From Xanthoparmelia taractica (lineage: Eukaryota; Ascomycota; Lecanoromycetes; Lecanorales; Parmeliaceae): 64,000 nucleotides of DNA. The notes beneath the pieces are model-generated. The model made no database searches. It saw nothing but the letters and a program-made list of their open reading frames with translations, and had not been told where the DNA came from. The stretch is taken from NCBI GenBank assembly GCA_033085395.1, contig JANQBS010000157.1, forward strand, positions 30,306 through 94,305. Reading direction: 5' to 3'. Position 1 is the stretch's first letter, and each line of letters opens with the position of its first letter. Positions 22,180-32,759 of the stretch are shown here, in pieces. Position numbers and translations under genes: made by a program.

Positions 22180-25100
22180 TTAACTAACATCAGACTCGTC
22201 TGCCATTTCTGCTTCGTCCCGCCTTGTCGGCATACCACCAATCACCTTAAGACATTTTACAAAGTCTCGGGCATCTGAGCTAGTCAGCAAAAACACAAAG
22301 TGTACTAGGGTCGCCACAATACCGCGGGATTCGATAAAGGCCAACTCAAATGCGCCTGACGACGTCTTTTGAGGGTTGTAATCTGTTGTGAAGATGTATT
22401 GTTGTATATCCGCAAGAAGAACTACTCTTTGTATGTCGCGCGATGCCCACCCAGGAACACGTATTTGGTGGGTGATGAATGCTGTCCAGACTGGCGTCCT
22501 TTTAAGTTCGCCGGTTTGCACCGTGGCCTGCAGTCTTACAACGCCAGTGTCGTTCTCATGAAATAATTGAAGAGCGTGCTCATAACCGTCGTCGACGATA
22601 CGCCTGAATAAGTTGAGCATTATACAACAATCGCTAAGATTTCTTACCCAGCGAAGATTTCCTCTTCCTCGTCTATCTCAAAATCTGTTATATTCCCTAC
22701 TGGCGTCACGGTGTCCCTGGACCTTAAAGCTAAGAACGAGCAGAAAAATAACACCAGTCCTTAATTATCCGTTAGCAGAGCTACTGAAAGCCTTGGGCTG
22801 TCACTTCTGGGTCCATCTAAGCTCTCCATAAGCAGAAGCCCTGATGTTAATGTGACCACGATTAAAGCGACAGCCCAATTTACAAGAAACTCATGAACGT
22901 ACTTTCGTAGCTGGAGAATTTGAGACAAGCCCAAAGCTCCGATCTATTGGGCTGGGCAAATCGCAAAACTTTTAGGAAAGGGCCACTCCTTGATACAATC
23001 AATGACGTCAGTTGTTTAGTACAGTCCTTTCTCGAACCAGCGGGGCCTATTGTACGACAGTGAACCATGGACTCGCCGGTTTTAGGGCGATAAAGGAATC
23101 GCACTATAAGATCGCCGCTTTCAAATGAGAACTCAATCCGAGTGACATAGGCTTCGTCCAGGGTGGCCAATATTCCTGGCTCATGTTCGCCTAAACATAT
23201 TGACGGTTCACTTGTAATTGCCAAAAGCGTTGCTGGTCGGCTCTGGTCGAACACATCTCGTAACCAATGAGACGATGGTAGCTGCTCGTCTCCGGGGTTT
23301 CCGCTCTCAAAATCTGATTCAGAATTACCTAGAGCGATCAGCTTTGCAAGTATCTTTCGCACCTGTACTGACTTAGGGTTTCCGAGCCTTCCTTGTCCCC
23401 TATCTCCTGCGAGAAGCTGCAAAAGGTCAAAAGCTTATAAGATATACAGAGTGGAGTGGATTGACGCACGAATTATTGAAAGCATCAACCTTCGACACAA
23501 TCGATTTCAACGCCCATAGTATATCAAGCATGTCTCTTCTCCCAAGCGTGGATATTTCAATTGCCTCAGGGGATCTTGTCTTCTGGTTACCAACGCTGCC
23601 TATAAGACTATCCAGATCCATCAGTAAGTATTCAGATTCTTGTAGATATGCGATCAGTTTGATTCTCTGCTCGGCGGTTAGATGGGGTTTTTGTAGAAGC
23701 TCTTTTGCTCGCTTTATGGCATAGTATAAAATGCTTACTTCGCTGGAAAAGTTTGCGTAGTCCTCCGGCAAGCTTTTGCACTCTTCTTGTACATTACAGC
23801 AGAGTCGAAGCACAGCAGAGAAGTGGCCGATCATGTCAGATCCCATATTCGATGGAGACGCTGGGGGTGGTAAGTATGTTCTATCCTCCTCACTGAGTTC
23901 ATGCGGCAGACGAGACAACCATCCTCCAGCGAGCTCACTCGAGTATGCCTGACGAGCTTCGACGTTGACTTCGTTCGTAGACTCGAATGAGCTACTCTCA
24001 GCTTTGATCTTGAGTCGAAAGAGCTCCTTATCTTTCTCTGTCGCGACAGAAAGATCTTCCGAGTGGTCATTGTCAAGAAAACCTAGGGGCTCCGTGCGGT
24101 CGAAGTCGCCCGCTCTAGACTCTGCATTATTACGATCAGCTGAATTTGAATTTGCCTGCCCTGCTTCCGAGCCCTCATTAATGTCGTCTAGATTCGGTAA
24201 AGCAAGCAGCGCTGTCGATTCAAGATGACCTGCAATATGTTGCTGCAAATCAACTGGTCGCTCAAACTCACGCTGACAGAATGGGCAAGATCTATCGCAC
24301 ACTTGCGAAATGGACTCTCGGGACTTCAAGAGCTCGGAGGAAAGCAGTTGTTGCATGGATGCCGCATGACAAGTCCTTACATGATCCTCATAGGAAGCAA
24401 GCTCGTCGTATTCATGTTGAGGGTGCTCCAAACATCGCCATATTCTTTGCTGATGCGCCCATTGCTCGTGGCGTGTCCAATCTTCCCAGCTGTCATAAAG
24501 CACATTCGGTTCGGTGCACTCATCGTAGGTACAGACATAGGGTCGAAGGTCATGCCTGAGGTGTGACCTAGTGCGGATCGTTAGTATTCGACTTGTTTGA
24601 GCATACTGAGATGGGACACAAACCTCCAAGCGGCGTCTTCTGAATACTTTGGACCACAGAAATAGAAACAGAAAGGGCACTCAAAGTCTTCTCCTCTTGG
24701 ACCGGCAACGGGAGGTTTTGGCCAGTTGACCTTTTCACCGGAAGGTCCATGGAGAGTGAGACCTCGACTTGTTCCCGTGTACGTAGACCCCTTGCGCTCG
24801 AGGAAAAAAAAATTTAGAAAGCGCGGGAGCGGAAGACAGCAACGATCGTGTAACTTCAGAGGGCTGCGCAAAGGATAGCGTGTCGTGCATTGACCTATCA
24901 TCGCAATGTATTGAAATCGGCATGGCTTCGATAGCCTTGGACGCTGCCCGAATCGATCGTTTCTTTGACCTCCTCCAATATTCAAATTGCTGGCGCCGAG
25001 CGTGGTTCGCTTTTTGTAAACGTTGTATGAGATACTGATCTTCCTCTGTCAGGACCAAATCCGTTTCCTCAGTTTGTGACCGAATCAGCAATTTCCGGGA

Positions 25101-25806
25101 CTGCAGCAGAATCTGTTCAATACCCTGAAGTTCGGCACTTCTCCTCATTTTGATGTATTCAGACATGATTTCGTCATCCACCTCTTTGAAGAGATCAACA
25201 TCAGTACGATATTTTCTGATCTTCGGGCTGCGTATTTGAGACGCAAGATTATATAGTTGGTTGATTGCTTCTGTCACGTCTTCGAAATGCAATGTGACCA
25301 TTGACTCATCTTCATCGTTTAAAGCTCCCATCATGATAGAGCTCGTTGAGCTCCCTCCATCATTGAAGATACCTAATGGCTCTTCACTTTCCGGTCTCAC
25401 TACATCAAGATCGAGCGTTTCTGAGACGATAGAGGGGGACTCTTCATCACCGTGGCTGGCAATAGTTGTGACTGGTTTGTATCAACACTCGTTCCGCCAT
25501 GGAAAGTAGGAGGACGATAATTTCTATAAGAGCCTCGATCAGACTTCGAATCAGCTCTCCAGTAAAAGACCTCACAACTTCATTGTCTCTAAGCCGGTAG
25601 TCTAGGGAACCGTGGTCTTGACGGTAAAGCCCGAGATTGATGGCCCAAAGCTGAAACCGTTGCATCTCTGCTCTGAACGCGGCAGGATCGGGCTGTCCTG
25701 AAAAGGTGGAACCGTTCTTTCGAAATGTCTCATAGGCGACATTGAATTTTGCCCAAGCATCCCGGCCATGTGTTGCCAGGTCTTCTTTACCGGGAGAGCT
25801 AGCCAT
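22180..25806 (-). pseudogene. Fungal C2H2 zinc-finger protein, one-base frameshift in an A9 run
   Basis: Uncharacterised Pezizomycotina family with a coiled N-terminal half, degenerate C2H2 fingers and a C-terminal membrane helix; function unknown. Exons (minus): 25806 to ~25480 (first donor unresolved), ~25471-24624, 24567-23466, 23416-22970, 22910-22805, 22759-22648, 22603-22180. From exon 3 onward all phases agree. Landmarks are LTEEDQYLIQRLQKANHARR (exon 2), zinc-finger-like FECPFCFYFC...HLRHDLRPYVCTYDEC, CPFCQREFERPVDLQQHIAGH, and a helix VNWAVALIVVTLTSGLLL near the end. In exon 2 the homopolymer A9 (24804-24812, T9 in the sense strand) shifts the frame by +1: residues before it (SSAPALSKFF) and after it (KGSTYTGTSRGLTLHGPSG) are both family-like but in different frames. 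It is divergent to the DUF7580-type gene, 206 bp apart. A homopolymer is also a classic place for base-call error, so it may be intact in reality. Confidence 0.7.
24804..24812 (+). other. A9 homopolymer causing the frameshift
   Basis: Removing one base of this run would join the two conserved-looking frames of exon 2 of the zinc-finger gene, and the exon then has the length needed for the following GT-AG junction. Seen directly from phase arithmetic. Confidence 0.7.
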
Positions 25807-26012
25807 GACCAGTTATCTCATGGTTAACACACAAAGGTGTTTACCAAAGACAGATATTGCTGAGGATGCCACCCGTCATGCAAGATTATGTCAAGAATAC
25901 CCCGCACCTGTGGCACTCAAAAAGGCCGCATTACTCAGCCTCAGCCTTCGTCTGATACACAAAATTGTGAAAACCTGAGCTGCAGCGGATTGCGCTGGGG
26001 TCAATCATTGTC
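25807..26012. promoter_or_regulatory. Divergent promoter of the zinc-finger / DUF7580-type pair
   Basis: 206 bp between start codons 25806 (minus) and 26013 (plus). The two genes must share this space for their promoters, which suggests co-regulation. No specific box recognised. Confidence 0.55.
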
Positions 26013-27862
26013 ATGGTGACTGGAGTTGAAACAGCCGGCCTTGTCTTGGCTGTCTTACCACTGCTGATAGAGGCTCTCTCAGTGTACAAAAATGGGCTCG
26101 AAAAGACTGGGATCGTTCTTGGGGTCAAGCAGAAGAGATATAAATTAAAAGTCGAAAGACTCAGAATTCAGCTCAAGGGCCAAAGTGCATTGCTGTAAAT
26201 AAATCTTGCGAAGCTAGTTGGTCGAGCATCCCCGAATGAAGAATTCGTGAAACTGCCGGAGGACTATAATGATGCGCTATGGACTGGTGAGACGGCAGAA
26301 AAGATCAAGGCATACTTACAGCCTGGTGGTGCATTCGAAGCTTTTCAGGGCATTCTCAGTTTGTACGAAAGTTACCTGGAGGAAATTGCCGAGAAGCTGG
26401 TTGGCGTTCTCAGACCTTCCAAAGTATGTACCGCGGCTCTACTTTCTTACAACTATGTCGCTAAGACTATTGAAGGCGGGTAGGAGTGATTTGAAAGCTT
26501 TGCTCCAAGCCAACAAGCCTGATCAAGGGCATTACCGTTTCAGTCAGAGGTTGGCTTTTGTTATGAATGAGGCGAGCATCGACCATTTATTGAAGCAATT
26601 GAGCGACTCAGCGTTGACCCTTAAAGGTTTCGTTGATGACAATGAGGACCTGCACCAAATTCAAAGATCAAATAGGGAGCCACAACAAGCTAAGCAAAAC
26701 AGGGTGGCGAATTCCCTGCATAAGGTGCGAAAGCATGCGAATGCTCTGTTTCGCGCGATTGCTTGTGGTTGGAGTCGGCAATGTCATGAGAGACACGAGG
26801 CCATGCTCTGTCTCGAGCATCGTTGTCAGAGGGAACACCACGCCCCGCAGGCATCAGCCGGGGGTGGCGGGACAGTGGTCAGGTTCAAAATCCTGTTTTC
26901 ATGGCAGAAGCAGGCCAATCAGGAAAGTGTTTCCTGGCACGAGATATCAATCTTAACGCTTGATGAAGACAGTTCTCAAGTTCTTCGCCAAAAGGCGTAA
27001 GTGGGAGCACATACTTTAGGACACTCGTACGCAAGCTAACACCAGATCTGTCAGAAGAGCAAAGACTTCCGCAGTGAAGTCAGTCACCTGGTCAGCAGCT
27101 CCAGATATAACTGTCACTACTAGTGAAATACCGTCTCTGGAAGGGTCAGTACCTGTTGAAGTGACGAGTATCTGCAAGACAATTGCAGAAGATCAACCGC
27201 CTGTGCTTCAGTTGTCGAGCGACAACCGGCTTTTTTGGCACATGGAGCTGCCCGGTAATACCTCTCAGCCTGTGCAATCTAGCGAGCGCACTATGAGCTT
27301 AGAGATGTTCTTAGAAGGGCAGAGGCAAATGGATCCTGAAGATCGCATCAAGCTTGCCGTGAACCTAGCATCCTCTCTACTACAATACAATCTCACGCCC
27401 TGGCTGCGAAAATGCTGGACGAAGAATGCTTTTCATTTCTTCGTCCAGACACGGACCGTCTCAGGCCTTGATATCGAACATCCTTTGATTATGAGAGAGT
27501 TTAGCGATGAGACGGATGGGGTACTGAACGAGCTTCCAGAGAATGACCCAGAGCTGGCTCTCATGGAGCTTGGGATTCTGTTGCTCGAGATTTGGAACAT
27601 GACAACTTTTGAAGGCTGGTTGGAAACCGCGGGACATCTCATGGATATTCCCCAGGTCCAGGATAGGTATATCAGGTTAAGATACTCCATTGAGTGGTTC
27701 CAAAGTCAGAAAGGCAAACTTTTACCGAACTATCAGAAAGTCGTCGGGATCTGTCTTCGACCTTCTGTTTTCGATCTCTTCAACACCAGCTGGGAGGATA
27801 ACGATTTTCGAATGGCAGTATACAGTGAGATAGTTGAGCCACTATTGATATGGAGTAGCTAG
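26013..27862 (+). pseudogene. DUF7580-type fungal protein with in-frame stop
   Basis: Family of ~580-residue fungal proteins with an N-terminal hydrophobic/helical segment (VETAGLVLAVLPLLIEALSV), which resembles the N-termini of fungal STAND/HeLo-like cell-death proteins, and a C-terminal kinase-remnant-like domain (LASSLLQYNLTPWLRKCWTK, ALMELGILLLEIWN). Exons 26013-26423, 26476-26996, 27046-27862; introns 52 and 49 nt, GT-AG, phases agree, total 583 codons. A single TAA at 26196-26198 interrupts exon 1; the frame continues open and family-like after it (NLAKLVGRASPNEEF). A CAA-to-TAA change, the RIP direction, would explain it, but that is inference. No intron of plausible length removes it. 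Function unknown. The HeLo resemblance is my impression and not a search result. Confidence 0.75.
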
Positions 27863-28409
27863 AAGACAGATACATGATCAGGAAAAGAAGCCTTCATTAC
27901 CTTATAAAAATAACCAGCTTCATTCCTGGGACTGCCTCTGGACAAGTTTAGTACCTTTCTCTGAGTGTGCGGATGTCTCGAAGGACTTCATCAATGGTGA
28001 AACCTGAACCTTGGAGAAGTCCAATTTCTGGAGAAAGGCAATATTGACATTTGGGCCAGTGTGGTGAAGTAATCTTGTGTATAATAGCTCAGGGGAAGGT
28101 CCATAGAGCCATTCAGAGATATATCCAGGAGTGCTCGAGGTCAGTGGATGAAAACAGCCTATGGTCAGCCTTATCGCATATATGCGCAAATGCCGACGCG
28201 ACAAAATCGCGTACGAGTAGTCTGTCAGCAATGCAGGTGTTACTTTGTGGGATAAAGCCTGCCGAACGTAATAAATCCAAAATATCCCTCGCCGCCCTCC
28301 AGTTTCTACTACCCCCTCATATTCTAATTATTATCATACATAAATCTTGAATCATTTCCATCATCACTCCCTGCCGGACTGATGTTCCTGTCGCGCAGGT
28401 AAGTAGACG
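27863..28409. other. Intergenic between convergent genes
   Basis: About 550 bp of 3' flanks between the DUF7580-type gene and the MFS permease. Short open frames have no motif. Confidence 0.6.
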
Positions 28410-30160
28410 CTAAAGAATATACGTGAAGCGAGCTTTGGTCCCAGGACCACTAGCATCCACTAGCCCTTCATCTTCTCCATTCCCGGATTCCTCCTCGTTC
28501 TTCGTCCACCCTTCATTTTCTCTGACCAACAGCCTCCTCAGCCACCACGCCAGCACTGCTACCAAAAACATGAAAAGGCTACACACAGCCATCCCCTTTA
28601 CATAGTAAGGCTTGTCGCTGTCAGGATAAAGTCTCGTACCCACCAGGGGTCCGAATTGTCCCAGGAGATTCAGCATTACGACCCCAGTGCCTCGCTTCGA
28701 GTCGGAGTTTTGGTTATTAATCGTCCAGGTAAGGATAAGAGTTATTGCGGAGAAGAAGCCTGCAGCTGCGGGGTAGACACCGGCGTATCTCCATCTTGAA
28801 TCGGCTCGGAGCATGCCTCCGATTGCGATGGACAGGTAGCCAAAACCGCCAAGAAGTGCGTGGAAGATCACATAGTAGCTTCGATTCTGTGAGCGGTCTG
28901 AGAGAAAAGCGGTGACTAGGACGGCGAAGAAGGCGACAAGGTAGGGGGGTGCTGAGAGAGCTTGTGATGCCAATGCAGTATAATTCATCCTGTTCATGTG
29001 TCAGCAGGCAGAGTGCGTAGATTGTGACGGAGGAATATGCCATACTCGTGGACTATGGTTGGCAGGAAAGGGGGAAGACTGGAGAAAGCTACGTTGCAGC
29101 TGAAGAACATGCACTATTCTCCCAGGTCAGTGCAAGGCATAGGCTATTTTTGGGACGAGCTACTACCGCAGTAATCCAACACTTCATGTCCGTTAAAGCT
29201 TCGCGTATCTCCCTCCAGTCTAGCTTGGATCTTTGGGACACCGGCACTCTTCTGGCATTCCTTTCTTTGTTGAGTCTCAAGCGTGCGAATTCTCTCTCCC
29301 GCTGGTTAAGAAATCTGGCCGCATCAGGATTATCAGGAATCTGGTACCATGCAAGGATAGCAACAACGATGCTGGGAAGCCCCTCCACGAGAAACAACAT
29401 TCTCCACGCTGAGATTTGGACGTGGTTTGCCACCTTTGTTATCACCCACGCCAGGCTACTTGCGAACGAAGTCGCGAGAGGTGCAGCAGATATGAAGAGG
29501 CCGGTTCGAAACGCCAGCTCCTCCCGCTTGAAGAAGAAGGAAAGGAGGAAAGGGATTCCAGGGGAAAAGGCTGCTTCTCCGATGCCAAGGATGGCGCGGA
29601 GAAGGAGCATAGAAGTAAATGAGTTTGCAACGGCTTGCAGACATGCGGTGAGGCTCCATGCTAGCGTAGCAAGGGATATATAAATGTGAGCCGGTACGAC
29701 CCCATATAGAAGGGTCATCCATTGAAATGTGATATATGTGCAATAGAAGCTTGTAAGTAGCCATTCATATTGGGAAGAGTCGAGCTTCAGATCTTCTGTC
29801 AAGCCAGCAATTCTCGCGTTTCCGATGTCTGGAGACATTAGTGAATGTCATACAAAACAAGCTTTTTAGGTCCCGGATCAGCATACTCGACCGGTCGAGA
29901 AAAGACAGCATGTATAAAAATGCTAGGAACAGCACCAAGTGACGATCGAGTTTTCGGACCACGGCCCTCTCCTCGTTGGCGGTGAAGGTATTAGAGTTCT
30001 CTGCTACATACTGCTCTGAATGTCTACTGGGACGGTCTTCTGAAAGTGCGGAAGAATGGAGGCTGGAGTCGCTGGCATTTCGAGCCAATTTCTGCCGCCA
30101 GCTGGAGGCGGCGGCCTCAAGCTCAAAAGACGCACCATGCTTTACAGAATTGTTGTCCAT
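28410..30160 (-). CDS. MFS transporter, anion:cation symporter (allantoate permease/TNA1-like) family
   Basis: Plasma-membrane permease of the family that includes yeast Dal5, Tna1 and Vht1; it imports organic anions or vitamins with protons. Exons (minus): 30160-29887, 29828-29167, 29113-29046, 28989-28410, 527 aa; introns 58, 53 and 56 nt, all GT-AG. A cytosolic N-terminus precedes RKLDRHLVLFLAFLYMLSFL and DRSNIGNARIAGL, the typical family signature made across the first junction. GIGEAAFSPGIPFLLSFFFK is the signature of helices 4-5, and WRMLFLVEGLPSIVVAILAW follows. The second half has FLPTIVHEM at the exon 3/4 junction, GFFSAITLILTWTINNQNSD and a C-terminal tail rich in Glu. Twelve helices are expected from the hydrophobic pattern. 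Substrate not predictable from sequence alone. No lesion seen. Confidence 0.92.
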
Positions 30161-30831
30161 AGAGACGATGTTGAGAGATACCGACTATCCAAAATGTGAT
30201 CCATGTCGTGATGTTTTGGCCGGTCAGACTGGAGCTCGGCTACTTTATGTCGGGTTGTATTGAAATAAAGTAGGCTAAGCATTTATTACGGTAGTTCTAC
30301 GTTTCTAATACAAGCGCTTGGACCCTGGACCCTTAGCTCAAGGAGATAAAGCCCCAATCATTAACTGTGAGATGCGCTGCCGCATGCACCTTGCCACCTT
30401 TCAAATCCCCGAATGAGCTATCAATAGGAGCGGAGATGGACCCTTAATACGACGCTGTGCGTGAGAAGAAGTGGGGTGAGCGGTCTGCATGCATGTTAAG
30501 TTTGGCTAGGAGAGACTACAAGTACGTGTGGAGGAGCAGGAAATGCAGTGAGCGGGCGAGGAAGCGACTCGGCTTGTGTGGCTACAAACCAGTGCTTCAT
30601 GTGCTGCCTTAATGTCACCTTTGAATCCTACTGCGTGGCGTAAGGCCGCCCAACCCCGCTGCTTACGGGCTTCACTTGCAATGTTTAGCTCCAACTCGAG
30701 TGTCTGCCGTGATTCTAACAAGACTGCTCCTTCTACTTAAGATAGCGTTGGGTAGCAAATCAAGATGGAGAAACTGATACCTCGTCTGAGACATGAGTCC
30801 CACGTCTGGAAAGTCATACCTTGACTGAGTC
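30161..30831. other. Intergenic, divergent promoter region with a possible ankyrin fragment
   Basis: Lies between the divergent MFS and receptor genes. On the minus strand near 30720-30590 the translation RGWAALRHAVGFKGDIKAA is reminiscent of an ankyrin repeat; it is too short to call. It ends in the 39-bp tandem duplication. Confidence 0.4.
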
Positions 30832-30848
30832 ATGAGTCCCACGTCTGG
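30777..30848 (+). repeat. 39-bp tandem duplication covering the start codon
   Basis: Two imperfect copies, 30777-30809 and 30816-30848, share CATGAGTCCCACGTCTGG exactly, offset 39 bp. The second copy supplies the proposed ATG of the downstream receptor gene. Confidence 0.85.
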
Positions 30849-32082
30849 CTACACGGTACACTACTCTTGATTTGTGTTTCTTCGTGGACGCGCAGCCGCG
30901 AACCATAGGCTGATTTTAACGATAGCATGTCAATTGGGCTTTAACTGGGACAGCCAGTGCTCTGACAGTCGGTCGCTACGCCATCCGCTATGTCAACTCA
31001 CGGCGATTCTTCTGGGATGATCTGGCGCATCTGTTCGCCCTCGTCGTCTTGATCGCCCATGGTGGTACTAACCAGCTGTCGTTAAATTCGAAAGCCGCAA
31101 TCACCAATGCGGTGAGCTCTAAACCACGGCCCTCTCAATCGTACCTGCTTGGGCTCTACGGACATAATCGAAGACTTAGTAGTGTCAACAATTGTTTCTT
31201 GTACTTGGTATTTTGGCTAGTGAAGCTGTCGTTCTTGTTGCTCTACCGCTTCCTGTTCCAGTCTTCGAGACCGTTCAAGAAGGCGTGGTGGGCTGTACTG
31301 GCCTTCACCGTGTTGACCTTCTGGATACCCATTGCAGGCGTCCTGTCGACCTGTGCTGCTGCAGACACTGTGGCCGATTACAGTCAGTGTTTCTCCTAGT
31401 AGTCTCTTAGCTCTGTGGCTGTGTAGAAGACTGACAAGATGTTTGCATAGAGGCCTGCGACGGGCAAACGCATGGACGGGAGATCAAATTGGAATACAGC
31501 TGTGCTGTGAACGTTGTTTCTGACTTGGCAAGTAGGTTTCGAATGTTTTGATTGTAGTTTTAGGCCAGCCATAACTGACCTCCACAAGTAATGGCCTTAC
31601 CTCTTTGGATGCTTAGAGAATTGAAGATCGGCATGTCCCAAAAGCTCGGACTGGCATTTATATTTTCTTTCGCCATTGTGTGTGTAGCATTGGACATTGT
31701 ACGTGTCGTCGAGGCTTTATCCCAAAACCAAGCATTATACACCATCATCGAGATCAACTTGGTCGTGGTCATCTCTTGTCTACCAACATACCGCACGTTA
31801 CTGGGCATCAGACAACGAAACAAATCATCGCGGCAAAGTTACCCTTGGAGATCCCTCGAAAAAGGAAAACATTGGAGAGGTCAGGATGGCGACCATCATC
31901 CGCTTAGGAGTGGGCAGGACAATGAGATTGAAATGAGTACAAAACCCATCCATATTACGCAGACTTTAGAGATTTCGAACGATCCACGGGACCCATACCC
32001 GCTAGACACCACAAGCAAGCCGGCAAGAGCAGCATCAACTTCAAGCGTCCACACTCGAGCCTTTTCGTACAATGCAACTTGA
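30832..32082 (+). CDS. PTH11/SAT4-type rhodopsin-fold membrane protein
   Basis: Second member of the seven-helix family in this window, structurally intact. Exons 30832-30855, 30926-31382, 31451-31531, 31589-32082, 351 aa; introns 70, 68 and 57 nt. The first exon is only eight codons (MSPTSGYT). It was placed because the second exon has no ATG and starts after a good branch/acceptor (CTGAT...GATAG), and because a GTACAC donor in the right phase lies after ATG 30832. Helices: VNWALTGTASALTVGRYAI, DDLAHLFALVVLIAHG, CFLYLVFWLVKLSFLLLYRF, AVLAFTVLTFWIPIAGVL, VNVVSDLAIMALPLWML, LAFIFSFAIVCVALDIVRVV, TIIEINLVVVISCLP. The tail is Ser/Arg/Asp rich. The WDD before helix 2 and the AVNVVSDLAIMALPLWML block are characteristic. 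Ligand unknown. Confidence 0.82.
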
Positions 32083-32759
32083 TGGGAACATGTCCACAAA
32101 GGAGTCAAAGACGTGTCAACGATCGAGGATGACCTTATGGTGAATGCCAAAGGACAGTCAGATATCTCCTTGCAATATATGATAAAAATGACCAGCAAGG
32201 GCATAAAGGTTTCTCAAGAGACCGTTAGATATGCTGAACTACTGTGATCTTCTCCCAAAGAGTAGATATTTCCCACGGGCTTGGCAGGCTAGCCCGCGCC
32301 CCCTGCACATACGGTTGTTCTATTATTGGGTTAGCGTCCTGCAACCACTGCGGCAAAGAGGGCACAACATATATCTACATACATAAAGTAATGCAACTTA
32401 CGCCCTACAGAGGCTGACGAAGATGGTGGTGCCGACCTACAACATTCTCCTGATCTCATCAAGGACGACAAGTCATCCCATTCCCATTCCTTTCCTATCC
32501 TGTGTGGTTGATCATCACAGCATCACAAGCAGTAGATTATAATGGATGCTCTTCCACATGCACTTAAAGCCATCGTGTTCTCTCAAGCTCTACTCTTTAA
32601 ATCCTTATCTCCTTTTCGTGCTTGAGCTTGCGACGGAGGTTCATGCACCAGACTTCCAGCCTTGGCCGGTATCTTTCTGCAACTTCACAACCGAGGGCTG
32701 ACTGTGCCTCGGTTTCGAATACAACGACCAATCATCACCTCGAATAACTTACACCAAGC
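32083..32759. other. Intergenic
   Basis: Promoter of the ferroportin-like gene. No coding frame of note. Pyrimidine-rich leader from about 32540. Confidence 0.55.

Noticed and set aside
30506..30721. Ankyrin-like fragment on the minus strand
   Set aside because: Only one repeat-like segment, no neighbouring repeats and no exon structure.
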